From: an uncultured Lachnospiraceae bacterium
Lineage (GTDB): Bacteria > Bacillota > Clostridia > Lachnospirales > Lachnospiraceae
DNA: 64,000 nt
Reading direction: 5' to 3'
Assembly: GCA_948794795.1 (NCBI GenBank)
Contig: CAQGLR010000003.1
Span: 1-64,000, forward strand
Shown here: in pieces, positions 27,553-35,516 of the stretch
Layout: the number at the start of each line of letters is the position of its first letter
Numbering within the stretch: the first letter of the stretch is position 1
Translations under genes and position numbers: made by a program
Notes under the pieces: model-generated
Told to the model about the DNA's origin: nothing
Database searches by the model: none
Seen by the model: the letters and a program-made list of their open reading frames with translations, nothing else

Positions 27553-28768
27553 TATTTTTATCCTCTTTAAAATGCCTGTCAATATCATCTACTATCTTTC
27601 CATCTATCTTTCCATCTTCTGACATAGATTTTAAAATAGAAATAGCTTCCTTATGGGTTTTACCCTTTTTATATGGTCTTTCCTCTGAAAGTGCCTGGTA
27701 AATGTCAAGACAGGCAATAAGACGTTCTTCATGTCCAAGTTCATCTGCTTTTTTACCAAATGGATAACCACTTCCATCAAGTTTCTCATGGTGCATGCAG
27801 GCCCATGGCATAATTTCTTCCATGCCTCTTATTGATTTTAACATAATATAGCTTGCTTCTGCATGGTCTTTAATATTCAAATACTCCTGGTCCGTGAGTT
27901 TTCCAGGCTTTTCAAGTATCTCATTATTTATTATAAGCTTTCCTATATCATGCAGTGCACCCGCTACATACAATTTTGTCTGCTTATCTTCATTATACCC
28001 ATAATACCTGCCCATCTCCATCGCTTTCTTTGCAATCCCATCAGAATGCCTGCTTGTAAATTCAGACTTATAATCTACAATTTTTGAAAAAATCCCTGAT
28101 ATATCAATAAGAAGGCTGTTGTCACATTCCAGGTATACTTCTGGCAGATAATTAAGTATATTTCTTTTCATGGATTGTTCCATAATATCCATGCTTTGTG
28201 CATTATTAAATGCTTTTAAAAATATACTAACTATGCTGCTGTCAAAAAGAACACCTTCATTCTCTTTTACAAACTTATACATTCTGGTATATTTTTTACT
28301 ATCCATGCTCCTTAAATCAAAAGAAGTGTCCAGAACATCAGCAATATGCACTATTCTTGCAAAAACAGGCACCTCTTTATAATTTTTCCCAAATGGTCCT
28401 CTCCCGTCAGCCCTTTCATGGTGGTATAATATTGCCCCCTTGCCTCTTTTATAGAAAGGCATCCTTCTTATATTTTCTTCACCTGCTATGCAATGTTCTT
28501 TCATTGAAACTGCACACTTTCCTTTGTCCATGTTATTTACCATTGCATATTCAGCCTGTATACACTCCGCCAGTGCATTATCATGCAGCAGCGCCACTGC
28601 CGCCAGGTCCATAAGCATATATCTGTCAAACCCCAGAAGCCGTCCTGTTTCTATTGAAACAACTGCTACACGCTTAGAATGGAAACTGCTTACTCCCATA
28701 AGCTCAGCTTCAACACAGTCAACAGCATATGAAAGCTGGTTAAGCAGGTCATTCAGACATATTTTCAT
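27545..28768 (-). CDS. HD-GYP domain protein (two HD modules)
   Basis: This is a 407-residue cytosolic protein. The C-terminal module at about 235-395 is a canonical HD-GYP with GALHDIGK, HHEKLDGSGYPFG and ERLIACLDIYQALSEERPYK, so cyclic di-GMP (or cyclic GMP-AMP) phosphodiesterase activity is likely. The N-terminal module at about 25-175 follows the same plan in degenerate form: HSKRVAVVSIETGRLLGF, ALLHDN, HHERADGRGPFG in place of GYP, then ARIVHIADVLDTSF. It may be a regulatory pseudo-HD domain. ATG follows GGGAGGAGT. It is the first gene of a pair with the overlapping hybrid histidine kinase. Confidence 0.9.
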   Translation of the reverse strand: MKICLNDLLNQLSYAVDCVEAELMGVSSFHSKRVAVVSIETGRLLGFDRYMLMDLAAVALLHDNALAECIQAEYAMVNNMDKGKCAVSMKEHCIAGEENIRRMPFYKRGKGAILYHHERADGRGPFGKNYKEVPVFARIVHIADVLDTSFDLRSMDSKKYTRMYKFVKENEGVLFDSSIVSIFLKAFNNAQSMDIMEQSMKRNILNYLPEVYLECDNSLLIDISGIFSKIVDYKSEFTSRHSDGIAKKAMEMGRYYGYNEDKQTKLYVAGALHDIGKLIINNEILEKPGKLTDQEYLNIKDHAEASYIMLKSIRGMEEIMPWACMHHEKLDGSGYPFGKKADELGHEERLIACLDIYQALSEERPYKKGKTHKEAISILKSMSEDGKIDGKIVDDIDRHFKEDKNNG

Positions 28769-28877
28769 CAATATTACTCCTCCCAGATATATATCATTTA
28801 TTACATTACTACTATACCTAGATATATCTTAGTTAATTATACAGATTTTTGCAAGGTTTTGTCCAGATATTTTACAA

Positions 28878-29103
28878 TTTGAATTTCCCCATTTTTTGTG
28901 TTACACAAAGACTATATTACTCTGGCAAGTTCCACATATTTTACCAAAAGGCAGCTGTTTGGGGGCGCTGGTGCTTAAATCTGGTTTTTTCAGATTTTAT
29001 ATACCATTGCGCATCCCATCCAAGCGAAAGCGGCTGCCGTTGGTAAAATTTTGGAATTGCCAGAGGCAAAATACCTGTGTATTAAAAAATGGGGAAACTC
29101 AAA
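28878..29103. repeat. MITE-like element with inverted termini
   Basis: The 226-bp element begins TTTGAATTTCCCCATTTTTT and ends AAAAAATGGGGAAACTCAAA. Its arms are in the opposite order to the 21951-22440 copy: the left arm reads CACAAAGACTATATTACTC and the right arm GCCAGAGGCAAAATACCTGT. A central hairpin-rich part contains GCATCCCATCCAAGCG. It is non-coding. It fills half of the 470-bp gap between the HD-GYP and DUF1292 genes. Confidence 0.8.
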
Positions 29104-29147
29104 ATTTTACAAATGTTATGTATACCATCAAGATTGCAACTACATAA

Positions 29148-29176
29148 TTGACACTACACCTGCCAAATGTTATATT
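29148..29176 (+). promoter_or_regulatory. Promoter of DUF1292 gene
   Basis: TTGACA, exactly 17 bases, TATATT: a near-consensus sigma-A promoter ending about 60 bp before the start codon. Confidence 0.75.
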
Positions 29177-29237
29177 ATATATAGTCTATGTTTGTCCAGA
29201 CTTATAAAATGACAGAGTTGTTTAGAAAGGAAAATGT

Positions 29238-29621
29238 ATGAATAACAAAAATAAAAACCTATTTTTTAATGAAGCAGAAGATGAAGCAGTTATTGTAACT
29301 ATTGCACCTGGAACAGAGGACGAATTTGATGTTGAAATAATTGCTGCTTTAGAAATTGAAGAACTTTCACAAGAATATGTTGCTGTGCTTCCTATTGACC
29401 CTGTTGAAGATGTTGGTGAAGATGAATTAATCCTTTTCAAATATTCAGAAGATGAGGAAGGCAATCCTGAATTTGAAGGAATTACAGATGATGAAGAGCT
29501 GCAGTCTGTTGCAACAGCATTTGAACAATACTTCAGTGAAGCTACTAATGAACTGTACAATGATGAAGATTATTTAAAAAGTATCGGAAGCTATGTCCCT
29601 GGCATAAATATTAAACCATGA
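29238..29621 (+). CDS. DUF1292 domain protein
   Basis: This is a small, strongly acidic 127-residue protein. The core (VIVTIAPGTEDEFDVEIIAA, then EYVAVLPIDPVEDVGEDELI and LFKYSEDEEGNPEFEGITDDEE, ending VATAFEQYF) is the DUF1292 signature found in Firmicutes such as the YrzB group. Function unknown and cytosolic. AGAAAGGA precedes the ATG. It has its own strong promoter and is followed by a large palindromic region. Confidence 0.9.
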   Translation: MNNKNKNLFFNEAEDEAVIVTIAPGTEDEFDVEIIAALEIEELSQEYVAVLPIDPVEDVGEDELILFKYSEDEEGNPEFEGITDDEELQSVATAFEQYFSEATNELYNDEDYLKSIGSYVPGINIKP

Positions 29622-29669
29622 TTTTGCAGCAGTACTTCTGCTTTGCCAAAAATAGCCTGTACTTCTGAG

Positions 29670-29762
29670 ATGCTGCCACACCAGGCAGGAATATACAATA
29701 TATAGTATCCGGGATTTATCCCAGACTATATTACGTATTACACATTACTGGTATGGCAGCAT
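29670..29762. repeat. Long nested palindrome before recombinase gene
   Basis: Outer arms ATGCTGCCA (29670-29678) and TGGCAGCAT (29754-29762) enclose an inner palindrome around GGGATTTATCCC flanked by ATATAGT and ACTATAT. A T-rich stretch (TTTATTTTTA) follows on the + strand, so it may terminate the DUF1292 transcript. It also insulates the recombinase operon. The remaining 160 bp up to the recombinase start hold no recognisable gene. Confidence 0.55.
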
Positions 29763-29928
29763 TTTATTTTTATCTTTCTTTTTTCCATAAATACCCAAAT
29801 TATCTCCTAGATGATATATTTATAATTGTGACTATAAACACTTCTTCAAGTACATAGAAACCAGGACGCCTGTTATAGTTACATACGTTTTACCAAATTA
29901 TATTAATTTACATTAGGAGGGAATTTAC

Positions 29929-30807
29929 ATGGATCTATCAAGACTTACTGAAATCTTTATTGAATTTCTTGATGACAAAGACTCAAGTCCGCACACAATC
30001 AGAAACTATAAGGGAACTCTAAATGACTTTACGCGTTATATTGAAGAGGAGATTTTTAATGGCATAGCCATGCTTGATAATATTACTATTGAGCATCTCC
30101 AGGAATATATGTCCTACCGTAAAAGAAGAGGAAATTCTGGCAAAACACGTGCTAATGTGCTTGTTACACTGCGTTCATTCTGGAATTTCCTGGTTAAACG
30201 TGGATTTACCCAGATTAACCTTGCTGACCAGCTTGACAATATCCATATCCAAAAAAAGGAACGCATTTATCTTACTATAGATGAAATGAAAGATTTTCTT
30301 TCTGTAATAGATAAACCCGTTATACACGCTGCATGTGCTACTATATGTTTTACAGGACTGCGCGTATCCGAATTATGTAACCTTAAACTTGATGATGTAA
30401 ATTTTGAAAGAAATGAAATAACTGTAGTATGTGGTAAAGGCAAAAAGGATAGAATTATTCCTATGAATAATGAAATAAGACAAATATTAATTAAATATAA
30501 GAAGAAATTCAGGAATAATGAATCAGACAACTTTTTTTCAACAAAGAATTCTGGCAAACTTACGCACCAGTACTTAAATTCATGTATACATGCCTATGCT
30601 GAAAAGGCTGGTCTTAACCCAAAGCTGTCAGCCCATTGCCTCAGGCACAGTTTTGCCTCAGCACTTGTTGCAAAAAACTGTCCTATATCTGTACTGCAGC
30701 GCCTGTTAGGACATGCAGATTTAAAAAGCAGCAGCATTTATCTTCATACAGTGCAGTCACAGTTAATTGAATCAGTAAATACATTATCATTAAAAAAAAG
30801 GAGCTAA
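29929..30807 (+). CDS. Tyrosine site-specific recombinase (XerC/D-like)
   Basis: This is a 292-residue integrase-family recombinase. The N-terminal SAM-like core-binding domain (about 1-95) is followed by the catalytic domain. All catalytic residues are visible: Arg145 in TGLRVSELCNL, Lys172 in CGKGKKDRIIP, His236 and Arg239 in SAHCLRHSFAS, His262 in LLGHADLKSS and the nucleophile Tyr271 in IYLHT. The size and motifs are those of Xer-type enzymes, not phage integrases with arm-binding domains. TAGGAGGG precedes the start. The next gene follows after 3 bp. Because it sits at the edge of a set of inverted 16-20 bp sites inside surface-protein genes, I infer it drives their inversion. Acting only as chromosome dimer-resolving XerC cannot be excluded. 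Confidence 0.93.
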   Translation: MDLSRLTEIFIEFLDDKDSSPHTIRNYKGTLNDFTRYIEEEIFNGIAMLDNITIEHLQEYMSYRKRRGNSGKTRANVLVTLRSFWNFLVKRGFTQINLADQLDNIHIQKKERIYLTIDEMKDFLSVIDKPVIHAACATICFTGLRVSELCNLKLDDVNFERNEITVVCGKGKKDRIIPMNNEIRQILIKYKKKFRNNESDNFFSTKNSGKLTHQYLNSCIHAYAEKAGLNPKLSAHCLRHSFASALVAKNCPISVLQRLLGHADLKSSSIYLHTVQSQLIESVNTLSLKKRS

Positions 30808-30810
30808 AAT

Positions 30811-31593
30811 ATGTCATATATTAATACAACAGCCAAAAATTTTGATGAACAGGAAACCAATATATTAAAAGACCTGGATAATGGAAACAAGCGTGAAGAT
30901 ATCTATAAAAAATATGGTTATTCCAGCATACGTACTATGGATGCATTTTTTAGAAGACGCGGATTTATCGTTAAAAATGGCCAGTATATTAAAAGAGATG
31001 CGTACCGTGACCAGATGCTTGACCAGATTAGCGGCCAAGTTCCTTTTAAGGCACAAATGATAGCAGAAAAGTTTAAAAAAGATGGCGCACTTGCCAATCC
31101 TGCTGAGATAGCATCAACATTTGGATTTGAAAACTATACTGAAATGAACAATTATATGCGTAACAGCAATATGTTCTACAACAGCAGTACAAGAACTTAC
31201 GAACCACGCACTAATAAACGAACAAATGCTTTATCTGAGTTTGCAGACAGGGATGCTAAAATTGAAGAAGTTAAACAACTGGTTGCAAAAGATGATTCTA
31301 AGGAGGATGAAAGCAAATACCATTCATTTTTAAATTACTTATATGAAAACAGGGAACAGCTGATAGAATTATGCACACCATCCCTTACAGAGAATACACC
31401 ACAACGTTATCTTATACCAGGCAGTAAAAAAGTTAAAAGCATTTATCTTTCAAAAGGCCTTTCTACTATTATAGATGACTTTTCACGCTCTAAAAATATA
31501 ACAATACGTGAAATGGTGGAAGGAGCAATGATTGAATACCTGATAAAATATGGCTACCGTTCAGAAGTAGAGATACTTTTATCTAAAAAATAA
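30811..31593 (+). CDS. Probable DNA-binding partner of recombinase
   Basis: I do not recognise a named family for this 260-residue protein. The N-terminal part (LDNGNKREDIYKKYGYSS, then TMDAFFRRRGF) looks like a helix-turn-helix, and a second similar unit follows at about 85-110 (NPAEIASTFGFENYTEMNNYM). The C-terminal 50 residues (KSIYLSKGLSTIIDDFSRSK, NITIREMVEGAMIEYLIKYG) resemble a ribbon-helix-helix of the CopG/Arc kind. It starts 3 bp after the recombinase gene and is clearly co-transcribed. An architectural or directionality factor for the recombinase is a reasonable inference, not shown. A tail linker at about 140-170 is highly charged. Confidence 0.7.
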   Translation: MSYINTTAKNFDEQETNILKDLDNGNKREDIYKKYGYSSIRTMDAFFRRRGFIVKNGQYIKRDAYRDQMLDQISGQVPFKAQMIAEKFKKDGALANPAEIASTFGFENYTEMNNYMRNSNMFYNSSTRTYEPRTNKRTNALSEFADRDAKIEEVKQLVAKDDSKEDESKYHSFLNYLYENREQLIELCTPSLTENTPQRYLIPGSKKVKSIYLSKGLSTIIDDFSRSKNITIREMVEGAMIEYLIKYGYRSEVEILLSKK

Positions 31594-31628
31594 TTATTAT
31601 TAAACTATAAAAAACAATTTTGTTTTCC

Positions 31629-31683
31629 AGGGTATGTAAGAAATATCTGTAAATCTTTTACAGTTCTTCATATCCTGGCTGGA
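31629..31683. repeat. Imperfect palindrome after recombinase operon
   Basis: CCAGGGTATG...AAGAA...CTGTAAA pairs with TTTACAG...TTCTT...CATATCCTGG with small mismatches. It lies 35 bp after the operon and about 200 bp before the first cassette site. It could be a terminator or a protein-binding element. The rest of the 31594-31877 gap is AT-rich with nothing recognisable. Confidence 0.5.
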
Positions 31684-31877
31684 ACACTTATGCTATTTTT
31701 CACCATACAAAACTTAACAAATTCTTCCATTTTATTACCTTTTTTCTCCAAATTCTATATTAGATGTTACTTTAATTCTTAAATATACCCATAATGTTTT
31801 ATATTAAAATTAATAATAACCCTGTTTAATTTTTTGTATTTTCCTAGAAAAACAGCAGTTTCCAGAAAATACCTGTT

Positions 31878-34553
31878 TTGGTTTCGACAGTGGGAGCTAT
31901 CACAAGCTTTAAAGCAACAAAGGCTGATACTTTTGTAGTAGAATTTGATAAAGCACAGCCAGCAGCAGTTACAGCAGAGGTAACAAAGGGAACAAGCAAG
32001 GTTGATTTAAAAGCAACATGGAACGAGGGAAGGACAGCCGTTACATTAGTATCAACAGGAAAGCTTACAACTGGCGAGTACACAGTAACTGTTAAGAATG
32101 GCGAGGCTTCTGTTACAGCAAAGACAAATGTTGAAGATGAAAAGGTAACAGCAATCAACATTACAAGCCCTACAGCACTTACAGGCAATAAGGGTACAGA
32201 AGCATATATTTATTATGACGTAGTAAACCAGTATGGTGACAGCATGAGGACATCAACAAGCATCAACTGGACAATAAGCTCATCATATGGAACACCAAAA
32301 GTTGATACATCCACAGGTAAGATTACAATTAAAGCTGATGATAAAGGTGAAAAAGTATTCACATATGGAACAGACATATATATCGTTGGTGTTAATGTAA
32401 AGAGCGGTGTATCAGTTAATACAAGCATTAAGATTGGTATGGAACAGGCAGTAGACAGCGTTAAATTTGCAGGTTTTGTAAGCAAAGATGCAAAGACAAA
32501 GAAAGTTGAAAGCCTTCCTAAGAACTTTACAAAAGACACTTATTCATTACTGTTTACAGCATATGACCAGAATGGAAATCCTTATTCTGCAAGTGATGTA
32601 AAGGGTGAAGACCTTACATTTATTTCAAACAACCCATTACTTATTGACAGTGCATTTAAGTTTAATGACAATGTTTATACAATTGATGGTGAAGATTATG
32701 CATCTGTAAGCATCAACCCTGGACAGTATGTTGACAAGGGTGGTGAAGTTACAATTACAGTTGTAGCTAACAAGACAGGTAAGAAGACAGAGCAGGTATT
32801 TGTAATTGGTGAAACTGCACTTCTTAAGAGCCTTGTATTATCAGCACCTAATGCAGTAGTAGCGGATGGTGATAAAGATGTTAAGATTCCATTTGTAGCT
32901 ACAGATGTTAACGGAAATGCTGTAACAAGCTATGAAACAATTGTACGTTCTTCAAACTCTTTAACATTAACAGCTTCTGAAGGTTCAGAACTTAAAGTTA
33001 AAGAAGAAAATGATGGTACAGCAGGTATTTACTGGTCTGATAATGGTGACTATGTTAAAAATTTCAAGAATGCATCAGCATACAATGATATAGACAGAAG
33101 TATTTCATTATCTACAATTGTAGTTGGTGGAGAAAGCAATAACTTAATCCTTAACGTTTCAGATGCAAGGCGTCCAGTTGCTATTAAATCAGTTAAATTA
33201 AATGATGATAACAATGATGCTATTGTTTCAGGAAACACAGCAAAAGTTGAAATTACTAAAGGTAATGATGCACAGATTAAGTATATAGACCAGTATAATG
33301 CTGATTTAGCAGATGATATTGCAGAAGCATTCTTTAAACAGGCAAATACTGGTTTTGGAACAAGTAATGATAAATATGGAATAAGGATAAAGGTAGGTCA
33401 GAACAGAGATAAATTAGATCTTCCTGAAGACAAAGTTTATACTGATGCATCAAAAGCAATTGACTTTACAGCATCAGCTACAACAGAAGAGTCAGTTACA
33501 GTAAGGTATTCTATTGTTAGTATTAATTCTACTAATGCAGTTACAGATGTAAGTAAGGTTAAATCTGTAGCTTATACAGTAGTTCCAAAAACAGATGTAA
33601 CAAATGACCTTACAATTGTTACTAATTCATCATTATATAAACTTGATACAGAGAACTCAGACAATATTAATGGTACAACAATTCCATCTGGAAGCAGTAT
33701 CAGGGATGCAGCAACAGGCGCTCTTACTATTTCAGCTGGTGACAACAAGATAGTAGTTAAGGGTAAAACAAGAAATAATTTAACTCTTACACTTCCTGCT
33801 TCTGCATACGAAGTAGCAGATAAGTCAGCAATCAATGTTGCTAATGGTGTAGTTACAGCAGCTTCCGCTGGTTCAATTGCATGGTATGAGTTATATGATG
33901 CAAACTCAGCAAAATATACAAGAATTAATGCAACAAAACCTATTGTATTAACTGTATATAAAGATATTGATGGTGGTACTACAGTATCTAAGAATATTAC
34001 TATCTCTGATTCTGCATCAGCACCTGCTAGCATTGAATTCTGGAAAGACTGGGGAGCACAGACAGCAGTTACTCTTAACCCATCATTTACAGAGATTACT
34101 GGACCAAAGGTATACAATGGTACAGGATGGTCTGATGAAGGTGCTAATGACTTTAGCAAGACTAATGGACATTTTGGTATAATTGTAAAAGACCAGTATG
34201 GTAATATTATGGATGACCCACGTATATCAGTAGCACTTAAGTTATCTGACCTTACAGAGAGCACAACAGAACTTACACACTTAACAAACAGCTTTACTGT
34301 TTCAAATAATGGTTCTGCTGCAGGAGTTCTTGCAGATAGCAAGTTAAAGATTACAGGTGCTGAGATTGGTGATAAGTTCAAACTTACAGCAACAGTTGAA
34401 GGTACAGCAGTTTCTAAGGATATCCCTGTAACTGTTGGTGCTGATGAAGAAGCATATATTTCAACAACTAAGGGGGATCATGATAAAGATTTCCGTACAG
34501 GAAAATTCCCTGCTACAGGTAACGCAAAACCTGGTTTAGGAATGAACAGATAA
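31878..34553 (+). CDS. Silent surface-protein cassette 1 (ectodomain without signal peptide)
   Basis: This long open frame of about 890 residues is homologous to residues 151-1068 of the complete surface protein at 48160-51366. It begins directly at the shared recombination site (VGAITSFKATKADTF). The first usable codon is a TTG with no ribosome binding site, and there is no signal peptide, Big2-like domain or promoter, so it is probably not translated in this orientation. Shared blocks with the other copies include AYIYYDVVNQYGDSMRTSTS, IYIVGVNVKSGVSVN, NPGQYVDKGGEVTITVVANK, ARRPVAIKSVKLNDDNND and a C-terminal PVTVGADEEAYI. It would be expressed after inversion of about 19.0 kb. A terminator and lipoprotein gene follow. 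Confidence 0.85.
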   Translation: MVSTVGAITSFKATKADTFVVEFDKAQPAAVTAEVTKGTSKVDLKATWNEGRTAVTLVSTGKLTTGEYTVTVKNGEASVTAKTNVEDEKVTAINITSPTALTGNKGTEAYIYYDVVNQYGDSMRTSTSINWTISSSYGTPKVDTSTGKITIKADDKGEKVFTYGTDIYIVGVNVKSGVSVNTSIKIGMEQAVDSVKFAGFVSKDAKTKKVESLPKNFTKDTYSLLFTAYDQNGNPYSASDVKGEDLTFISNNPLLIDSAFKFNDNVYTIDGEDYASVSINPGQYVDKGGEVTITVVANKTGKKTEQVFVIGETALLKSLVLSAPNAVVADGDKDVKIPFVATDVNGNAVTSYETIVRSSNSLTLTASEGSELKVKEENDGTAGIYWSDNGDYVKNFKNASAYNDIDRSISLSTIVVGGESNNLILNVSDARRPVAIKSVKLNDDNNDAIVSGNTAKVEITKGNDAQIKYIDQYNADLADDIAEAFFKQANTGFGTSNDKYGIRIKVGQNRDKLDLPEDKVYTDASKAIDFTASATTEESVTVRYSIVSINSTNAVTDVSKVKSVAYTVVPKTDVTNDLTIVTNSSLYKLDTENSDNINGTTIPSGSSIRDAATGALTISAGDNKIVVKGKTRNNLTLTLPASAYEVADKSAINVANGVVTAASAGSIAWYELYDANSAKYTRINATKPIVLTVYKDIDGGTTVSKNITISDSASAPASIEFWKDWGAQTAVTLNPSFTEITGPKVYNGTGWSDEGANDFSKTNGHFGIIVKDQYGNIMDDPRISVALKLSDLTESTTELTHLTNSFTVSNNGSAAGVLADSKLKITGAEIGDKFKLTATVEGTAVSKDIPVTVGADEEAYISTTKGDHDKDFRTGKFPATGNAKPGLGMNR
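31891..31906 (+). other. Putative recombination site, cassette 1
   Basis: TGGGAGCTATCACAAG. With the preceding ACAG the identity to the complete gene at 50900-50919 is 20 bases (ACAGTGGGAGCTATCACAAG). It codes VGAITS in frame. Orientation is opposite to the site in the complete gene. Confidence 0.75.
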
Positions 34554-34591
34554 TTACTTGTTTCATAATTAATTATCATATATAAATTAAT

Positions 34592-34633
34592 AATAATCCT
34601 TCCTCTTTATGAGGGAGGATTATTTGTTTTTAT
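34592..34633 (+). terminator. Terminator between cassette 1 and its lipoprotein gene
   Basis: AATAATCCTTCCTC and GAGGGAGGATTATT form a 14-bp stem with a 5-base loop followed by TGTTTTTAT. Equivalent hairpins occur at the same place in all four units. Confidence 0.8.
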
Positions 34634-34702
34634 AAAAAATCCATATGAAGAATTAATTATCTTTAATTAATGATATCTTTAGAAAGGAAATTGTGAATTG
34701 TG

Positions 34703-35431
34703 ATGAAAAGAAAAGTATATTTAGGAATAATAACAGCAGCAGCGTTATGTATTTCCCTTCCAGGATGTGGAAAAATTGAAAATGATACAAGCAGCAGCAC
34801 ACCATCTGCTACCCCAGTTTCTGAAAGCAGTAACAGCAGTAACACAACAGAACCTGTTGCTACAGAGGTCCCAGAAGAAACTGCCTCTCCTGCTGATACA
34901 ACAGAAACTCCTGTCCAGGAACCACCACAGGTTGATGAACCTGTAACTCCAGAGCAGACCCCAGCTGCAGAAATTAAAACAGAGAAATTATCTGCATCCC
35001 AGGATTATTCAGATGCATACAGGCTTGTTAAAGTGCTTGGATTAAAAGAGTATAAAAAACTTGATAGTGACAAATACAATGACAAAGCAAAAAAAGGTAA
35101 GAAATTTTTAGTATTATTTCTTTCAATAAGAAATGATACTAGCGAAGAAGACTATATAAACTATAATTATATTTCTGCAAAAGTTGATGGTAAAAAAATT
35201 GAACATACATTTTTATTAAATGAACCAAAAGGTTATCCGACAATTTTCTCACATATTCCTGCTGGAAAAAGTGCAGGAGGTTTTATTGTATGGGAAGTTC
35301 CAGAAGAATGGAAAGAGCTGGAATTTACATATAATGGCTGGAAAGATATAAACAATGTGAAAATGAAGGCAAGTTTTACTCCAGATGATTTATCAGACCC
35401 AATTATATATAATGCAAATGATTTTAATTAA
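34703..35431 (+). CDS. Cassette-linked lipoprotein 1 (DUF4352-like)
   Basis: This is a 242-residue lipoprotein. The signal peptide ends in a lipobox (LCISLPGC, Cys22), then a Ser/Thr/Pro/Glu-rich tether runs to about residue 95. The conserved C-terminal domain follows: KLSASQDYSDAYRLVKVLGL, KKGKKFLVLFLSIRNDTSEE, KVDGKKIEHTFLLNEPKGYP, GGFIVWEVPEEWKELEFTYN, ending DPIIYNANDFN. The FLVLFLSIRN...FIVWEVP pattern resembles the DUF4352/DUF5067 beta-sandwich. Four paralogues occur in this locus, each tied to a surface-protein unit or its remains. It probably acts on the outer face of the membrane with the partner ectodomain, which is inference. The ATG after GTG is taken as the start, and the site (AGAAAGGA) is rather far upstream. 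Confidence 0.85.
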   Translation: MKRKVYLGIITAAALCISLPGCGKIENDTSSSTPSATPVSESSNSSNTTEPVATEVPEETASPADTTETPVQEPPQVDEPVTPEQTPAAEIKTEKLSASQDYSDAYRLVKVLGLKEYKKLDSDKYNDKAKKGKKFLVLFLSIRNDTSEEDYINYNYISAKVDGKKIEHTFLLNEPKGYPTIFSHIPAGKSAGGFIVWEVPEEWKELEFTYNGWKDINNVKMKASFTPDDLSDPIIYNANDFN

Positions 35432-35476
35432 ATATTTTATTTACATAATATAAAATAATAATACTTAAACAGAATG

Positions 35477-35516
35477 AATAACCCATTCTGGATTCATGTT
35501 TTTAGAATGGGTTATT
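35477..35516. terminator. Bidirectional terminator
   Basis: AATAACCCATTCT (35477-35489) is a perfect complement of AGAATGGGTTATT (35504-35516). It lies between the converging lipoprotein 1 and AAA/nuclease genes and overlaps the stop codon of the latter. Confidence 0.85.

Noticed and set aside
29929..30807. Recombinase as simple chromosome dimer-resolving XerC/D
   Set aside because: Not excluded, but I rank it lower. It is in an operon with an unusual DNA-binding-like gene and sits at the edge of four inverted or direct copies of a recombination-like core. I saw no dif-like 28-mer nearby by eye.
33572..34381. 269-codon minus-strand frame inside cassette 1
   Set aside because: Antisense to the cassette. 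The opposite frame aligns over its full length with three paralogues, so this one is a by-product of codon bias.
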